From Zavarzinella formosa DSM 19928 (lineage in GTDB: Bacteria; Planctomycetota; Planctomycetia; Gemmatales; Gemmataceae), in contig NZ_JH636439.1 of the NCBI RefSeq assembly GCF_000255705.1, positions 948,389 through 1,012,388 on the forward strand: a DNA stretch of 64,000 nt, given 5' to 3'. This document shows positions 34,129-42,793 of the stretch, piece by piece (within the stretch, counting starts at the first letter, position 1; every line of letters begins with the position of its first letter). The position numbers and the translations under genes were made by a program. The notes under the pieces were generated by a model. It ran no database searches, was not told the DNA's origin, and was given only the letters and a program-made list of their open reading frames with translations.

Positions 34129-35355
34129 ATGACGGGGTTTTTCTTCGGATTGGCTAAACAAAAGCGGAAGTCCCGCCGACTGAGCATCGACACGCTGGAG
34201 GCACGCGATGTGCCGTCCGCCAGTGATTTGGGAGCGGCCACCGATTTCAACCTTGTCGCCCTCAACAATATTGATGTGCATGACAGCGATGTCGAGGGCC
34301 GGGTGACCGTCGGCAATGATGCCGCGATCAAGTCGTATGGCATCGGGGACAAACTGCCGGATTCCTTCGGAACACGAGACGATCTGATTGTCGGACATGA
34401 TTTGACATATCAGTACGGACAGGTTTTCAAGGGAAACATCGTCTACGGGGACACGGGCGTTCTTGACGGCGTCGGCACTCCCAACGGGACCGTGCGACAG
34501 GAAGCCAATGTCTTTGATTTTGCGGCCGCCAGCGCTGACCTGACCGCGAAATCCACCCAATGGGGCGGCGAGGATCCCAACGGCCTGACCAGCGTGCGGC
34601 ATGGCAACATCACCATGCGGGGGATGAATCCGACGCTGGATTTCTTCACGCTCACCCAAGCCCAGCTGGACGGGGCGACGAGTATTGTCCTCAAGGCTCC
34701 GGCCACGGCCACCGTCATCATCAATGTCCCGGATGGCTCGGTGGACATTAAGAATCTCGGGTTTTCCCTGCGGGGAATCGCCGCCAATCATGTGTTGTGG
34801 AACTTCCCCGAGGCGACGGATATCAACATCTCCGGCGTGGGATTGAAAGGGAGTTTCCTTGCTCCGCAGGCAAACTTCAACTTCAACAATGGCCAGATCA
34901 CGGGAACCGTGATCGCCAACAATTACGCGGGCAATGGCGAACTGCATTTGGATCAAAGCCGGATTAACGTCGCCATTCCCCCCTATGCCTCGATTCAGGG
35001 CTTTGTGTTTGTGGATGTGGACCAGAACCATGCCTATGATTCATCCATCGACGGCTTGCAGGACGGGGCGGGCGTAACCTTGACGGGAATTGACGCGTTA
35101 GGTCGCCGGATCAACCGGTCGTATCTCACAGTTGACGGCGGGCAATTTAATTTCGGAAATCTCTGGGCCGGAACATACACCGTGACGGTGCAGCCTCCCT
35201 TCAAATACATCAACAGCATGGAAAGTGGCATTCCGGGCACGGTGAACGGTTCGACCACCGGCACACCCGGCGTGAATCAAGTGAGTTCGATCTCGCTTGG
35301 CAGTGGCGACAATGCCCTGAATTATGAGTTGCCGTTGCTTGGTGTGTCTGCGTGA
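34129..35355 (+). CDS. Exported choice-of-anchor A family protein with SdrD-like B domain
   Basis: 408 residues from ATG at 34129, with GGAG about six bases upstream; earlier in-frame starts only add basic, unconserved sequence. RRLSIDTLEARDVPSAS is the N-terminal export motif. The choice-of-anchor A domain (about 35-290) is seen in FNLVALNNIDVHDSDVEGRV, VYGDTGVLDG, LWNFPEATDINISG and LKGSFLAPQANFNFNNGQITG. A Cna/SdrD-like beta domain (IQGFVFVDVDQNHAYDSSID, with calcium-type Asp) ends the protein. It is a secreted structural or adhesive protein; no C-terminal sorting signal is visible. Confidence 0.87.
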   Translation: MTGFFFGLAKQKRKSRRLSIDTLEARDVPSASDLGAATDFNLVALNNIDVHDSDVEGRVTVGNDAAIKSYGIGDKLPDSFGTRDDLIVGHDLTYQYGQVFKGNIVYGDTGVLDGVGTPNGTVRQEANVFDFAAASADLTAKSTQWGGEDPNGLTSVRHGNITMRGMNPTLDFFTLTQAQLDGATSIVLKAPATATVIINVPDGSVDIKNLGFSLRGIAANHVLWNFPEATDINISGVGLKGSFLAPQANFNFNNGQITGTVIANNYAGNGELHLDQSRINVAIPPYASIQGFVFVDVDQNHAYDSSIDGLQDGAGVTLTGIDALGRRINRSYLTVDGGQFNFGNLWAGTYTVTVQPPFKYINSMESGIPGTVNGSTTGTPGVNQVSSISLGSGDNALNYELPLLGVSA

Positions 35356-35385
35356 TTGGTCTTTTCGCACAAATGCGATTCAACA

Positions 35386-35432
35386 AAATCCCCGTCAAAC
35401 ATTCTTCGTTTGGAATGGTTTGACTGGGATTT
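35386..35432 (+). terminator. Long imperfect hairpin after the choice-of-anchor A gene
   Basis: AAATCCC-C-GTCAAAC-ATTC pairs with GAAT-G-GTTTGAC-T-GGGATTT: 18 base pairs, one mismatch and one bulged G, loop TTCGTTTG. It starts 31 bases past the stop codon. It is followed by ATTCATTTG rather than a clean T-run. Confidence 0.55.
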
Positions 35433-35544
35433 ATTCATTTGAGGGGTAATGTTCCAGCTTCCTTTCTCCTTTATCGCTTGCCGTCGCGCGCGGCCGCTGG
35501 TACGCTGCCGATGAGTTGGTTCCATTCCCCGCAGACGAGGCATC

Positions 35545-36381
35545 ATGGCGATTCAACCCCTGTCCGTTGGCGTGTGTAGTTGGTCTCTTCAAGTGAAATC
35601 CATTCCCGAATTGAAGGGGTTTATGGACAAGCTTGGCGTGAATCTCGTGCAAATTGCCTGTGGCGATCCGCATCATGCCGCGTGGGACGAAGGGGAAGCC
35701 ATGCCGGCCGCCGCGCTGGCGGCGGGCTTTGAACTCGGCGGGGCGATGCTCGGCTTCCCCGGTGAGGATTACACGACCCCCAAACACATTGAGAGAACCG
35801 GCGGTTTTGGCGATTCGGCCACCCGGCCCGAACGGCTGGAACGATTCAAATGGGCGCTGACCCGGACCCTTGAACTCGGTCTCACCGACCTGATGCTGCA
35901 CGCCGGATTCCTCCCGGAACCGGGTGATGCCGCCCGCAAACCGTTTCTCGACACCTTGGCCACCGTGAGCCAGCTCGCGGCTGAAAAGGGAATCACCGTG
36001 GCCTTTGAAACGGGCCAGGAATCGGCGTCTCTTTTGCGGCGCACGCTGGACGACCTGAAGTGTCCGAACCTAAAAGTGAATTTTGATCCGGCGAACATGC
36101 TGCTCTATGACAAGGATGATCCGCTGAAGGCCGTGGAACTGCTGGCCCCCGACATTCGGACGGTGCATATGAAGGACGCCAACCGCCCAACGACCCCCGG
36201 CGAATGGGGCGAGGAAGTCCCGCTGGGCAAGGGCCAGACGAACACCCGCGAGTTTCTGCTGGCGCTCAAGCGGATCGGCTACCAAGGGCCGTTGTTCATC
36301 GAGCGCGAAGTCGGCACGCAGCAGCAACGGTTCGATGATATTGCCCACGGGGTAACGTTCATTCGTTCCGTGTTGGGATAA
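35545..36381 (+). CDS. Sugar phosphate isomerase/epimerase (xylose isomerase-like TIM barrel)
   Basis: 278 residues of the AP endonuclease 2 fold. GVCSWSLQ is the first strand; LMLHAGFLPEP, VAFETGQES, KVNFDPANMLLYDKDDP and VHMKDANRP give the Glu, Asp and His metal ligands in the usual order, and FIEREVG the last. Members isomerise or epimerise sugars and polyols; the substrate here is unknown. There is no signal peptide, so it is cytoplasmic. The stop is 15 bases before the likely start of rarA. Confidence 0.87.
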   Translation: MAIQPLSVGVCSWSLQVKSIPELKGFMDKLGVNLVQIACGDPHHAAWDEGEAMPAAALAAGFELGGAMLGFPGEDYTTPKHIERTGGFGDSATRPERLERFKWALTRTLELGLTDLMLHAGFLPEPGDAARKPFLDTLATVSQLAAEKGITVAFETGQESASLLRRTLDDLKCPNLKVNFDPANMLLYDKDDPLKAVELLAPDIRTVHMKDANRPTTPGEWGEEVPLGKGQTNTREFLLALKRIGYQGPLFIEREVGTQQQRFDDIAHGVTFIRSVLG

Positions 36382-36385
36382 CTTT

Positions 36386-36391
36386 CGGAGG
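36386..36391 (+). promoter_or_regulatory. Ribosome binding site that decides the rarA start
   Basis: CGGAGG lies five bases before an in-frame ATC codon (36397) and eleven before a CTG (36403). No ATG, GTG or TTG occurs in this frame between the upstream stop and 36460, so the site points to a non-standard start. Confidence 0.55.
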
Positions 36392-36396
36392 CTGCC

Positions 36397-37713
36397 ATCG
36401 ACCTGTTCGACGATGTCCGCGAAGAAAATCGTCGGCTGGCCCGCCCCCTCGCGGCCCGGATGCGGCCCCGTTCCATCGACGAGTTCATCGGGCAGGAACA
36501 TTTCATCGGTCCCGGCAAATTGCTTCGGCGAATGTTGCTGGCGGACCGATTGAACTCGTTGATCTTTTATGGCCCTCCCGGCACGGGGAAAACCGCGCTG
36601 GCCCAAGTGATTGCCCATCACACGAAGAGCCGTTTCCAACGGTTGAATGCCGTTTCGGCCGCATCCAAGGAAGTCCGCGAAGTCTTGGAAGCCGCTCGCA
36701 CTGCCTTGGAACTGCACGGCGAGCGGACCATTTTGTTCATCGACGAGATTCACCGCTTTAACAAAACCCAACAAGACATTCTGTTGCCGGATGTGGAAAG
36801 CGGCGTGGTGATTCTCGTCGGGGCGACAACGGAAAATCCATTCTTCGCCATCAACTCCCCGCTTCTGAGTCGTAGTCAAATTTTCACGTTTGAACCACTC
36901 TCGAAGGATCACATCAGAACGATCATTCGCCGGGCGTTGGCGGACACCGAGCGGGGATTGGGCGAGTTGGAAGTTCATCTCCATGATGATGCGATGGAGT
37001 TCCTCGCCACCGCGTCGGACGGGGATGCCCGGCGGGCGTTGACGGCCTTGGAAATCGGCGTCCGCTCTTGTTTCGAGACGCCCATCGAATTGACGCTGGA
37101 GGTGGTTCAAGAATCCATCCAGCGCAAGCTAATGAGCTTCGACCCGACCGGCGACACTCATTATGATCTGGCCAGCGCCCTCATCAAAAGCCTCCGGGGC
37201 AGCGACCCGGATGCGGCAATCTATTGGCTGGCCCGCATGTTGGAGTCGGGCGAAGATCCCCGCTTCATCGCCCGGCGCATGGTCATTATGGCCAGCGAGG
37301 ATGTGGGCAATGCCGATCCGCGAGGGCTTCTGGTAGCCCAAGCGGCATGGGATTCCGTGGAGCGAGTCGGGTTGCCGGAATGTCAACTGGCCCTTTCACA
37401 AGCGGCCATCTATCTCGCCACGGCTCCGAAATCCAACTCGGCGACGATGGCGATCATCACCGCCCGCAAGGAAGTGCGCGAGGGCCGGACGATTCCGGTG
37501 CCCAAGCATTTGCGGGATGCCCACTACGCCGGAGCGGCCGAGATTGGCCACGGCAAGGGATACCAATATGCCCACGACTACGAAGGGGGCTATGTCGCCC
37601 AAGATTACCTTGGCGTGGATCGCACCTTCTACACGCCGACCGACCGGGGCTATGAAGTTGAAATCAAGCAACGAATGGATGAACTGAAAAAGCGACGAGA
37701 AGAGAAAAAGTAG
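36397..37713 (+). CDS. rarA: Replication-associated recombination protein A (AAA+ ATPase)
   Basis: About 438 residues if it starts at the ATC at 36397, 417 from the first ATG at 36460. The longer form is preferred: it adds [20 protein letters not shown], matching the usual DLF-type start of RarA/MgsA before [15 protein letters not shown], and it has a good ribosome binding site. Walker A is [10 protein letters not shown], Walker [11 protein letters not shown], sensor 1 [18 protein letters not shown]; the C-terminal helical part has [13 protein letters not shown]. RarA acts at stalled forks with SSB and the clamp loader. The stop abuts that of the next, convergent gene with no spacer. Confidence 0.92.
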   Translation: MDLFDDVREENRRLARPLAARMRPRSIDEFIGQEHFIGPGKLLRRMLLADRLNSLIFYGPPGTGKTALAQVIAHHTKSRFQRLNAVSAASKEVREVLEAARTALELHGERTILFIDEIHRFNKTQQDILLPDVESGVVILVGATTENPFFAINSPLLSRSQIFTFEPLSKDHIRTIIRRALADTERGLGELEVHLHDDAMEFLATASDGDARRALTALEIGVRSCFETPIELTLEVVQESIQRKLMSFDPTGDTHYDLASALIKSLRGSDPDAAIYWLARMLESGEDPRFIARRMVIMASEDVGNADPRGLLVAQAAWDSVERVGLPECQLALSQAAIYLATAPKSNSATMAIITARKEVREGRTIPVPKHLRDAHYAGAAEIGHGKGYQYAHDYEGGYVAQDYLGVDRTFYTPTDRGYEVEIKQRMDELKKRREEKK

Positions 37714-38343
37714 TCATTTCCCGTTCCAAACGCCCGAGATGATGGCCGCCATTGGCCTGTCCCCTTTTGCGGTTGTCCAGTTCCATTGGATCGCCAGCCA
37801 GCTTTCCTTCGGGTGAAACAATCCCGGCTCCCGTTTGCCGGGAGGAAGCAACACCAACACCGCCGGATGGGTTCCTCCGGAGGCTTTGCCGCTCAGTTTC
37901 TTGAGAGCAGGGAATGCCAGATCGGCCGGGTCACGATCATCAGCCACCGGGCAGAGGATCAGAAAATCCGGCGAGGGGGATGTGTCTTCGTGATCGGTTG
38001 AGGCCGGCTGTCGGGCATAGCGTAGGGTGTAGATGCCGGCCGAAAGTTCTTGGCCGCGAAAGTCAGTCCACGGTTCGGCACACGAGATCAGTCCTGCCAA
38101 TGCGCCCGGACGGAGTGAGGCGTCTGTCGCCTTCGGTTTCAATGGCCAGTCCGTGCGAAGCCAGACCGTGAGGCGTTGTTTGCCAACACTCACCCGCAAC
38201 GCTTTCTCGCCCAGCAGATCACGGATGGGCTGGCTCGCCGATTCCGGCGGTTTGATCTTGGATTGTTCGTGGGCTGGCTTGTCGTCCGCTTGCAGCGGAA
38301 CGACCAGAAAGACGACGGCAAGAAGGCTCCGCATCACGTTCAT
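37714..38343 (-). CDS. Secreted protein of unknown function
   Basis: 209 residues with a signal peptide (MNVMRSLLAVVFLVVPLQA), so exported. The mature part is a mix of predicted strands: LRVSVGKQRLTVWLRTDWPL, PGALAGLISCAEPWTDFRG, SAGIYTLRYARQ and LVLLPPGKREPG. I do not recognise the family. The start ATG overlaps the stop of the FHA gene as ATGA, so the two are translated together. Confidence 0.78.
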   Translation of the reverse strand: MNVMRSLLAVVFLVVPLQADDKPAHEQSKIKPPESASQPIRDLLGEKALRVSVGKQRLTVWLRTDWPLKPKATDASLRPGALAGLISCAEPWTDFRGQELSAGIYTLRYARQPASTDHEDTSPSPDFLILCPVADDRDPADLAFPALKKLSGKASGGTHPAVLVLLPPGKREPGLFHPKESWLAIQWNWTTAKGDRPMAAIISGVWNGK

Positions 38344-38861
38344 CCCCGACGGTCGGGGGGTGGCACGGCCCGGAGTTTTTCCGGGAGGACGAAAGAATCA
38401 TCGTGTTCGAGAAGCATGGGCTTCATCGCTGGTTTGGCGGGTTTTGCCGGCAAAACTTTCCCGTTGTTCCGGCTTTCCTCCAAGGGAACCGGCTCGTCCG
38501 AGGCTTCCAACAAGGATTCATCGGAAGCGGTGGCTGACGGTTTCTTGGGAGGCGGCGACGCCGGGGAGGGGATAACGGCTCCGTCGAGATAGACCTGATA
38601 CCGGAAGTTCCCGATGGTCAATTCATCGCCGGCTTTGAGCGTTCCCTCGACCACTCGTTCCCCGTTGATGCGGATTCCATTGGTGCTGCCAAGGTCGCGG
38701 ACAACGAGGTAATCCTTCACAATGGCCACACAGCAATGGCGGCGGGACACCTTGCGGGAATTCAATTGCAAATCACACTCGGCATGTCGTCCGAGCAACA
38801 CGATTGGCTTGTCGAGGAGAATACTCGGGCCATCCGTGAGAGCCAGCAACTGTGCGGGCAT
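38340..38861 (-). CDS. FHA domain protein
   Basis: 173 residues from ATG at 38861; a TTG at 38912 would add 17. The FHA fold (about 1-95) has LLGRHAECDLQLNS, KVSRRHCCV and LGSTNGIRINGERV, the phosphothreonine-binding residues Arg, Ser, Arg-His and Asn. The second half is Pro/Ser/Glu-rich and disordered. FHA proteins read phosphorylation by Ser/Thr kinases such as those at 14.3 and 25.5 kb; a direct link is inference. Translationally coupled to the secreted protein gene. Confidence 0.87.
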   Translation of the reverse strand: MPAQLLALTDGPSILLDKPIVLLGRHAECDLQLNSRKVSRRHCCVAIVKDYLVVRDLGSTNGIRINGERVVEGTLKAGDELTIGNFRYQVYLDGAVIPSPASPPPKKPSATASDESLLEASDEPVPLEESRNNGKVLPAKPAKPAMKPMLLEHDDSFVLPEKLRAVPPPDRRG

Positions 38862-38990
38862 AACGGGATCCGATCCGGAAAACACCGTGAGGGGAAATAC
38901 GGGACGAGCCAATGCGTGAAGTATACCAAACCACCGTCCGAAAGGGAAACGATTCGGGCCGGGCGAAATGGTTCTCTTTCCTCACACGGC

Positions 38991-40151
38991 TCATCCCAAC
39001 GCTTCACGCAAATCGGCCCGCAAATCGGCCACATCTTCGATTCCGACACTTAGCCGAATCAGCCCGTCGTCCACGCCTCGGGCGACGCGAACTTCCTTCG
39101 GAATGCTGGCGTGGGTCATGGTTGCCGGGTGATTGACCAGACTCTCAACCCCGCCGAGGCTTTCCGCGAGACTAAAGAGTTTTGTCCGGGTCAGGAACTT
39201 CCGGGCGGCGTCGGCCCCGCCGTGCAGTTGCAGGGAGATCATCCCGCCGAAGGATTTCATCTGTCGGGCCGCGATGGCATGGCCGGGATGGTCGGCGAGG
39301 CCGGGGTAATAAATCTTCGCCACCTGCGGATGGACGGCCAGCCAGTCCGCGAGTTCGGCGGCGTTGGCTGAATGTCGGTCCATTCGCAGAGCCAATGTTT
39401 TGATGCCGCGAAGCGTGAGGAAACAGTCGAACGGGCCGGGCACGCCTCCGGCGGCGTTCTGGTAAAATTTCACCGGTTCGAGCAGGGCCTTGGGGCCGAT
39501 CACTGCCCCGCCGATCACATCTGAATGACCGCCGAGGTATTTCGTGGTGCTGTGGACAACGATGTCCGCTCCGAGTCGGATTGGTTGTTGCAAGTACGGC
39601 GAAGCAAATGTGTTGTCCACGGCGAACAACGCCCCATGATGATGGGCCAAATCCGCAATGGCCTTGATGTCAAGGATTTGCAACAGCGGGTTGGTCGGCG
39701 TCTCGATCCAAACCAGTTTGGTGGCCGGAGTGATGAGTTTGGCGAATCCCTCGTGAGAGGGATCTTCCGTGTATTTCGTCGACAGGCCCCAAGGTTTGAA
39801 AACTTTGTCGAGCAATCGGAACGTGCCGCCGTAGAGGTCGGCGGCCGCCAGCACTTCATCGCCCGGTTTCAACAAACCTTGAAAGACGGCCGTGGTGGCC
39901 GCCAATCCGGAGGCGAAAGCCAGTCCGCGTTCGCCTCCCTCCAGTTCGGCCAGACAGGTTTCCAACGCGGTCCGGGTTGGGTTGCCGCTGCGGGAATACT
40001 CGTAGCCTTTGTGATCGCCGGGGGCCGCTTGAGTGTAGGTGGAGGTGGCGTAGATCGGCACAATGGTTGCCCCGGTCGCGGGGTCGGCGGCCTGTCCGGC
40101 GTGGATGGCCCGCGTGGCGAATCCGTGGGGTTCTTCGTGAGGCTGGCTCAT
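38991..40151 (-). CDS. PLP-dependent cystathionine gamma-lyase/synthase
   Basis: 386 residues of the Cys/Met metabolism PLP family. YEYSRSGNPTRTALE, FASGLAATTAV, VDNTFASPYLQQP and VVHSTTKYLGGHSD (PLP lysine) are all present; the end has GGVESLVNHPATMTH and RLSVGIED. Together with the cystathionine beta-synthase immediately upstream (4-base overlap, ATGA), a lyase role is likely: cystathionine to cysteine in reverse transsulfuration. A synthase role (metB) cannot be excluded from sequence. Confidence 0.9.
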   Translation of the reverse strand: MSQPHEEPHGFATRAIHAGQAADPATGATIVPIYATSTYTQAAPGDHKGYEYSRSGNPTRTALETCLAELEGGERGLAFASGLAATTAVFQGLLKPGDEVLAAADLYGGTFRLLDKVFKPWGLSTKYTEDPSHEGFAKLITPATKLVWIETPTNPLLQILDIKAIADLAHHHGALFAVDNTFASPYLQQPIRLGADIVVHSTTKYLGGHSDVIGGAVIGPKALLEPVKFYQNAAGGVPGPFDCFLTLRGIKTLALRMDRHSANAAELADWLAVHPQVAKIYYPGLADHPGHAIAARQMKSFGGMISLQLHGGADAARKFLTRTKLFSLAESLGGVESLVNHPATMTHASIPKEVRVARGVDDGLIRLSVGIEDVADLRADLREALG

Positions 40152-41521
40152 GATTGGCTTCCTTTCAGGGGCTTCGGGTCGGCCTTCTTCGTCCAGTAAT
40201 CAATCAGGTCGATGCGGGTGACAATCCCCATCACTTCGCCGTGATGGGTGGCCAGCACGCCGGTGTTTCCGGCCATCAACAGGCGATAGGCTTCGTCCAG
40301 ATGGGTGATGATGTCGAGTTGCGGGAGGGGCTTCGCCATGATCTCGGCGATGCTCACGGTCGCCGGGTCGCGGTGGTCGTGCAAGATGCGGGCGAGCGTC
40401 ACTTCCTGCACACTGCCGACGGGTTTGCCGTCCTCCAACACCGGCAATTGCGAGATGCCCGCTGTCTGCAACATGTTGATCGCGTCGGCGGCCGTCGCGA
40501 TTGGGCTGACGGTGAACATCGCCCGTTCGCCTCGCTTTTTGAGAAGATCGCCCACGGTGAAAACATCGGTCTTCACCCATTGCAGTTGATTGGCGATCAA
40601 CCACGATTCGTCGAAGAACTTGCTGAGGTAGTTTCGGCCGGTGTCAGGACAGATCACCACCACGAGATCGTTGGCCGTCAGACGCCGGGCATAGCGCAGA
40701 GCGGCGGCGATGGCGGTGCCGCACGAACCGCCGACAAGAATCCCCTCCCGTCGGGCGACTTCGCGGGCCATGTGGAACGATTCCGCGTCGCTCACCCGCA
40801 CCCAGTCGTCCACCAACTGGCCGTTGAATGTCTTGGGAACGAAATCCTCGCCAATGCCCTCGACTTTCCATCCATGCGGTGTGCCCCCGGAGAGAATCGA
40901 CCCCTCCGGATCAGCCCCGATGATCTTTACGTCCGGGTTGAGTTCCTTCAGATATTTGGCAACCCCGGAAATGGTTCCGCCAGTACCGACTCCCCCGACA
41001 ACATGCGTCACCTTTCCGTCCGTCTGCTCCCAAATCTCCGGGCCGGTGGTGCGGTAATGGGCCTCTGGGTTGGAGAGATTTGTGAACTGGTTGGGCCGCC
41101 AGGCGCCGGGAATTTCCCGTGAAAGCCGGTCGGCGACGCCGTTGTAGCTATCCGGTGAATCGGGGGCGACGCTGGTGGGGGTGATGACGACTTCGGCCCC
41201 GTAGGCTTTCAACAGGCTGATCTTCTCGCTCGACATTTTGTCCGGCAACACAAAGATGCAGCGGTAACCCTTCACGGCCGCCCCCATCGCCAGCCCGACG
41301 CCGGTGTTCCCGGCGGTGGCCTCGATGATGGTGCCCCCCGGCCGCAACCAGCCGCGTTTCTCGGCATCGGCAATCATGGCGACCGCCACGCGGTCCTTGG
41401 TGCTGCCGCCGGGGTTGGCCGCCTCGACTTTGGCCGCGATGACGGGAGCCAGCCCTTCTGTCACCCGGCGAAGTTTCACCAGCGGAGTGTGGCCGACGGT
41501 TTGAAGGATATTGTCGTGCAT
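40148..41521 (-). CDS. Cystathionine beta-synthase with CBS-domain pair
   Basis: 457 residues; GGAGGA six bases before ATG. The PLP fold has NPGGSTKDRVA (lysine), EATAGNTGVGLA and GGVGTGGTISG (phosphate loop); two CBS domains follow (about 335-450), which bind adenosyl ligands in homologues. There is no N-terminal haem region. The reaction is serine plus homocysteine to cystathionine. It leads an operon with the gamma-lyase, which supplies cysteine from methionine. Confidence 0.9.
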   Translation of the reverse strand: MHDNILQTVGHTPLVKLRRVTEGLAPVIAAKVEAANPGGSTKDRVAVAMIADAEKRGWLRPGGTIIEATAGNTGVGLAMGAAVKGYRCIFVLPDKMSSEKISLLKAYGAEVVITPTSVAPDSPDSYNGVADRLSREIPGAWRPNQFTNLSNPEAHYRTTGPEIWEQTDGKVTHVVGGVGTGGTISGVAKYLKELNPDVKIIGADPEGSILSGGTPHGWKVEGIGEDFVPKTFNGQLVDDWVRVSDAESFHMAREVARREGILVGGSCGTAIAAALRYARRLTANDLVVVICPDTGRNYLSKFFDESWLIANQLQWVKTDVFTVGDLLKKRGERAMFTVSPIATAADAINMLQTAGISQLPVLEDGKPVGSVQEVTLARILHDHRDPATVSIAEIMAKPLPQLDIITHLDEAYRLLMAGNTGVLATHHGEVMGIVTRIDLIDYWTKKADPKPLKGSQS

Positions 41522-42164
41522 GGGTTCCTCCGGAGGCGATTGACCTGACGGCCCGAAATCTCTTTTGCCGAAATCATTCCCTTGATTCAGTGTACCGCGA
41601 ACCGGGGGCCTTTCGTCAACGGGGAATCAGACTTGGAGAATCTGGCTTCAGAAAACCATCTCATCTTGAGGGGTCATCAGAGGATAATGCTTACCCGGTT
41701 CGGACGAGGAAGATTTATTGAGGCTGGCCGGTCGGCGGGTGATGAACGCGCCCGGCCGCCACCGTGCGGGTGGTTCTTATGGCCCATTTTGAAAGGGGCC
41801 AAAAAATCGCGGATTCCGCAGAACCATGACGGATTATGCCAAAATCATTTGGGCAGGTGGGTGTAATCGCCGGGGAATTCGCATGGGTGGTGTCCAGTTT
41901 TTGACCGGAAAATGACCAGTTTTGGGCTGAAAACGACAAAAAAGTGGTCGAAAAGCACGTCTTGGAAGCCATTTTTGAACACATTTTTGACCTGATTTGA
42001 GGCAGATTTTTACCAGATTTTTGAAAACCTGATGCCTCGTTTTGCGCGAATTGTCCCCTTGCCGTGAAGTCTTTGCGAACTCCTCTTGATGCCCGCTGTT
42101 CGAGTGTTTGGCCGGTTGATAGACCACCCTCGCGGGTTATCTCCCCATACTCAGGAGTTTCAAC
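41522..42164. other. Gene-free region with curved-DNA signature
   Basis: 643 bases between the divergent cystathionine beta-synthase and peroxiredoxin genes. Short open frames here (e.g. 41582-41866) lack family resemblance and ribosome sites. The middle part is notably AT-rich and carries phased A/T tracts (41898-42027). Confidence 0.6.
41898..42027. promoter_or_regulatory. Phased A/T tracts, probable curved DNA
   Basis: Runs of four to six A or T are centred near 41900, 41910, 41921, 41931, 41940, 41952, 41974, 41986, 41996, 42009, 42020 and 42025. Most steps are 9-13 bp, with one of about 21 bp, close to one or two helical turns. This is the classical pattern of intrinsic curvature, and it ends 137 bases before the peroxiredoxin start. 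Confidence 0.6.
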
Positions 42165-42743
42165 ATGATTCGGTTTTTGAAATTCTCCGTCGCCTCGCTG
42201 GCGATGGTGGCGATGGTCGGTCTGGCCAAGGCCGACGACATCAAAGTCGGCGACGCGGCCCCCGTGTTTGAAAGCGTGGACGACCAAGGCAAGCCTTGGA
42301 AGTCGGCCGACCACGTCGGGAAGAAAATCCTCGTCGTTTACTTCTACCCGGCCGACCTGACCGGCGGTTGCACCAAGCAAGCCTGCGCTTTCCGGGACGA
42401 CCAAGGCAAGTTGACGGAAAAGGGTGTCGAAGTTGTCGGCGTCAGCGGCGATTCAGTGGCCAACCACAAGATTTTCAAACAAGTTCACAAGCTGAACTTC
42501 CCGCTGCTGGCCGATGAAAAGGGCGAAGTGGCCAAGAAGTTCGGCGTGCCCGTGAAGGCCGGCGGCGTGTTCAAGACAAAGGACGCCGACGGAAACGCCG
42601 TCGAACTGAAGCGTGATGTGACTGCCGCCCGATGGACTTTCGTTATCGGCAAAGACGGCAAGATTCTCTCGGTCAACTCGTCGGTGAAGCCGGCCGAAGA
42701 CAGCAAGGCCGTGCTGGAACTGATCGAAAAACTGCCCAAGTAA
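42165..42743 (+). CDS. Exported thiol peroxidase, AhpC/TSA (BCP-like)
   Basis: 192 residues; CAGGAG eight bases before ATG. A signal peptide (MIRFLKFSVASLAMVAMVGLAKA) sends it to the periplasm. The peroxiredoxin domain has VVYFYPADLTGGCTKQACAF: the peroxidatic Cys in TxxC form and a second Cys five residues on, as in BCP-type enzymes with an intramolecular disulfide. WTFVIGKDGKIL is the conserved last strand. It reduces hydroperoxides outside the cytoplasm; the reductant is unknown. Single gene with its own terminator and the phased A/T region upstream. Confidence 0.92.
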   Translation: MIRFLKFSVASLAMVAMVGLAKADDIKVGDAAPVFESVDDQGKPWKSADHVGKKILVVYFYPADLTGGCTKQACAFRDDQGKLTEKGVEVVGVSGDSVANHKIFKQVHKLNFPLLADEKGEVAKKFGVPVKAGGVFKTKDADGNAVELKRDVTAARWTFVIGKDGKILSVNSSVKPAEDSKAVLELIEKLPK

Positions 42744-42762
42744 GTGATTGCTCGGCATGTGT

Positions 42763-42785
42763 CCCCTGTTCATCATGAACAGGGG
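42763..42785. terminator. Bidirectional terminator-like hairpin
   Basis: CCCCTGTTC and GAACAGGGG, nine perfect base pairs around ATCAT, sit between the stops of the peroxiredoxin and GH5-like genes, which converge. No T-run on either side. Confidence 0.6.
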
Positions 42786-42793
42786 ATGTCTCG

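Noticed and set aside
41582-42404. Short frames in the peroxiredoxin upstream region
   Set aside because: One is antisense to the peroxiredoxin signal region, the other is low in information and lacks a ribosome site.
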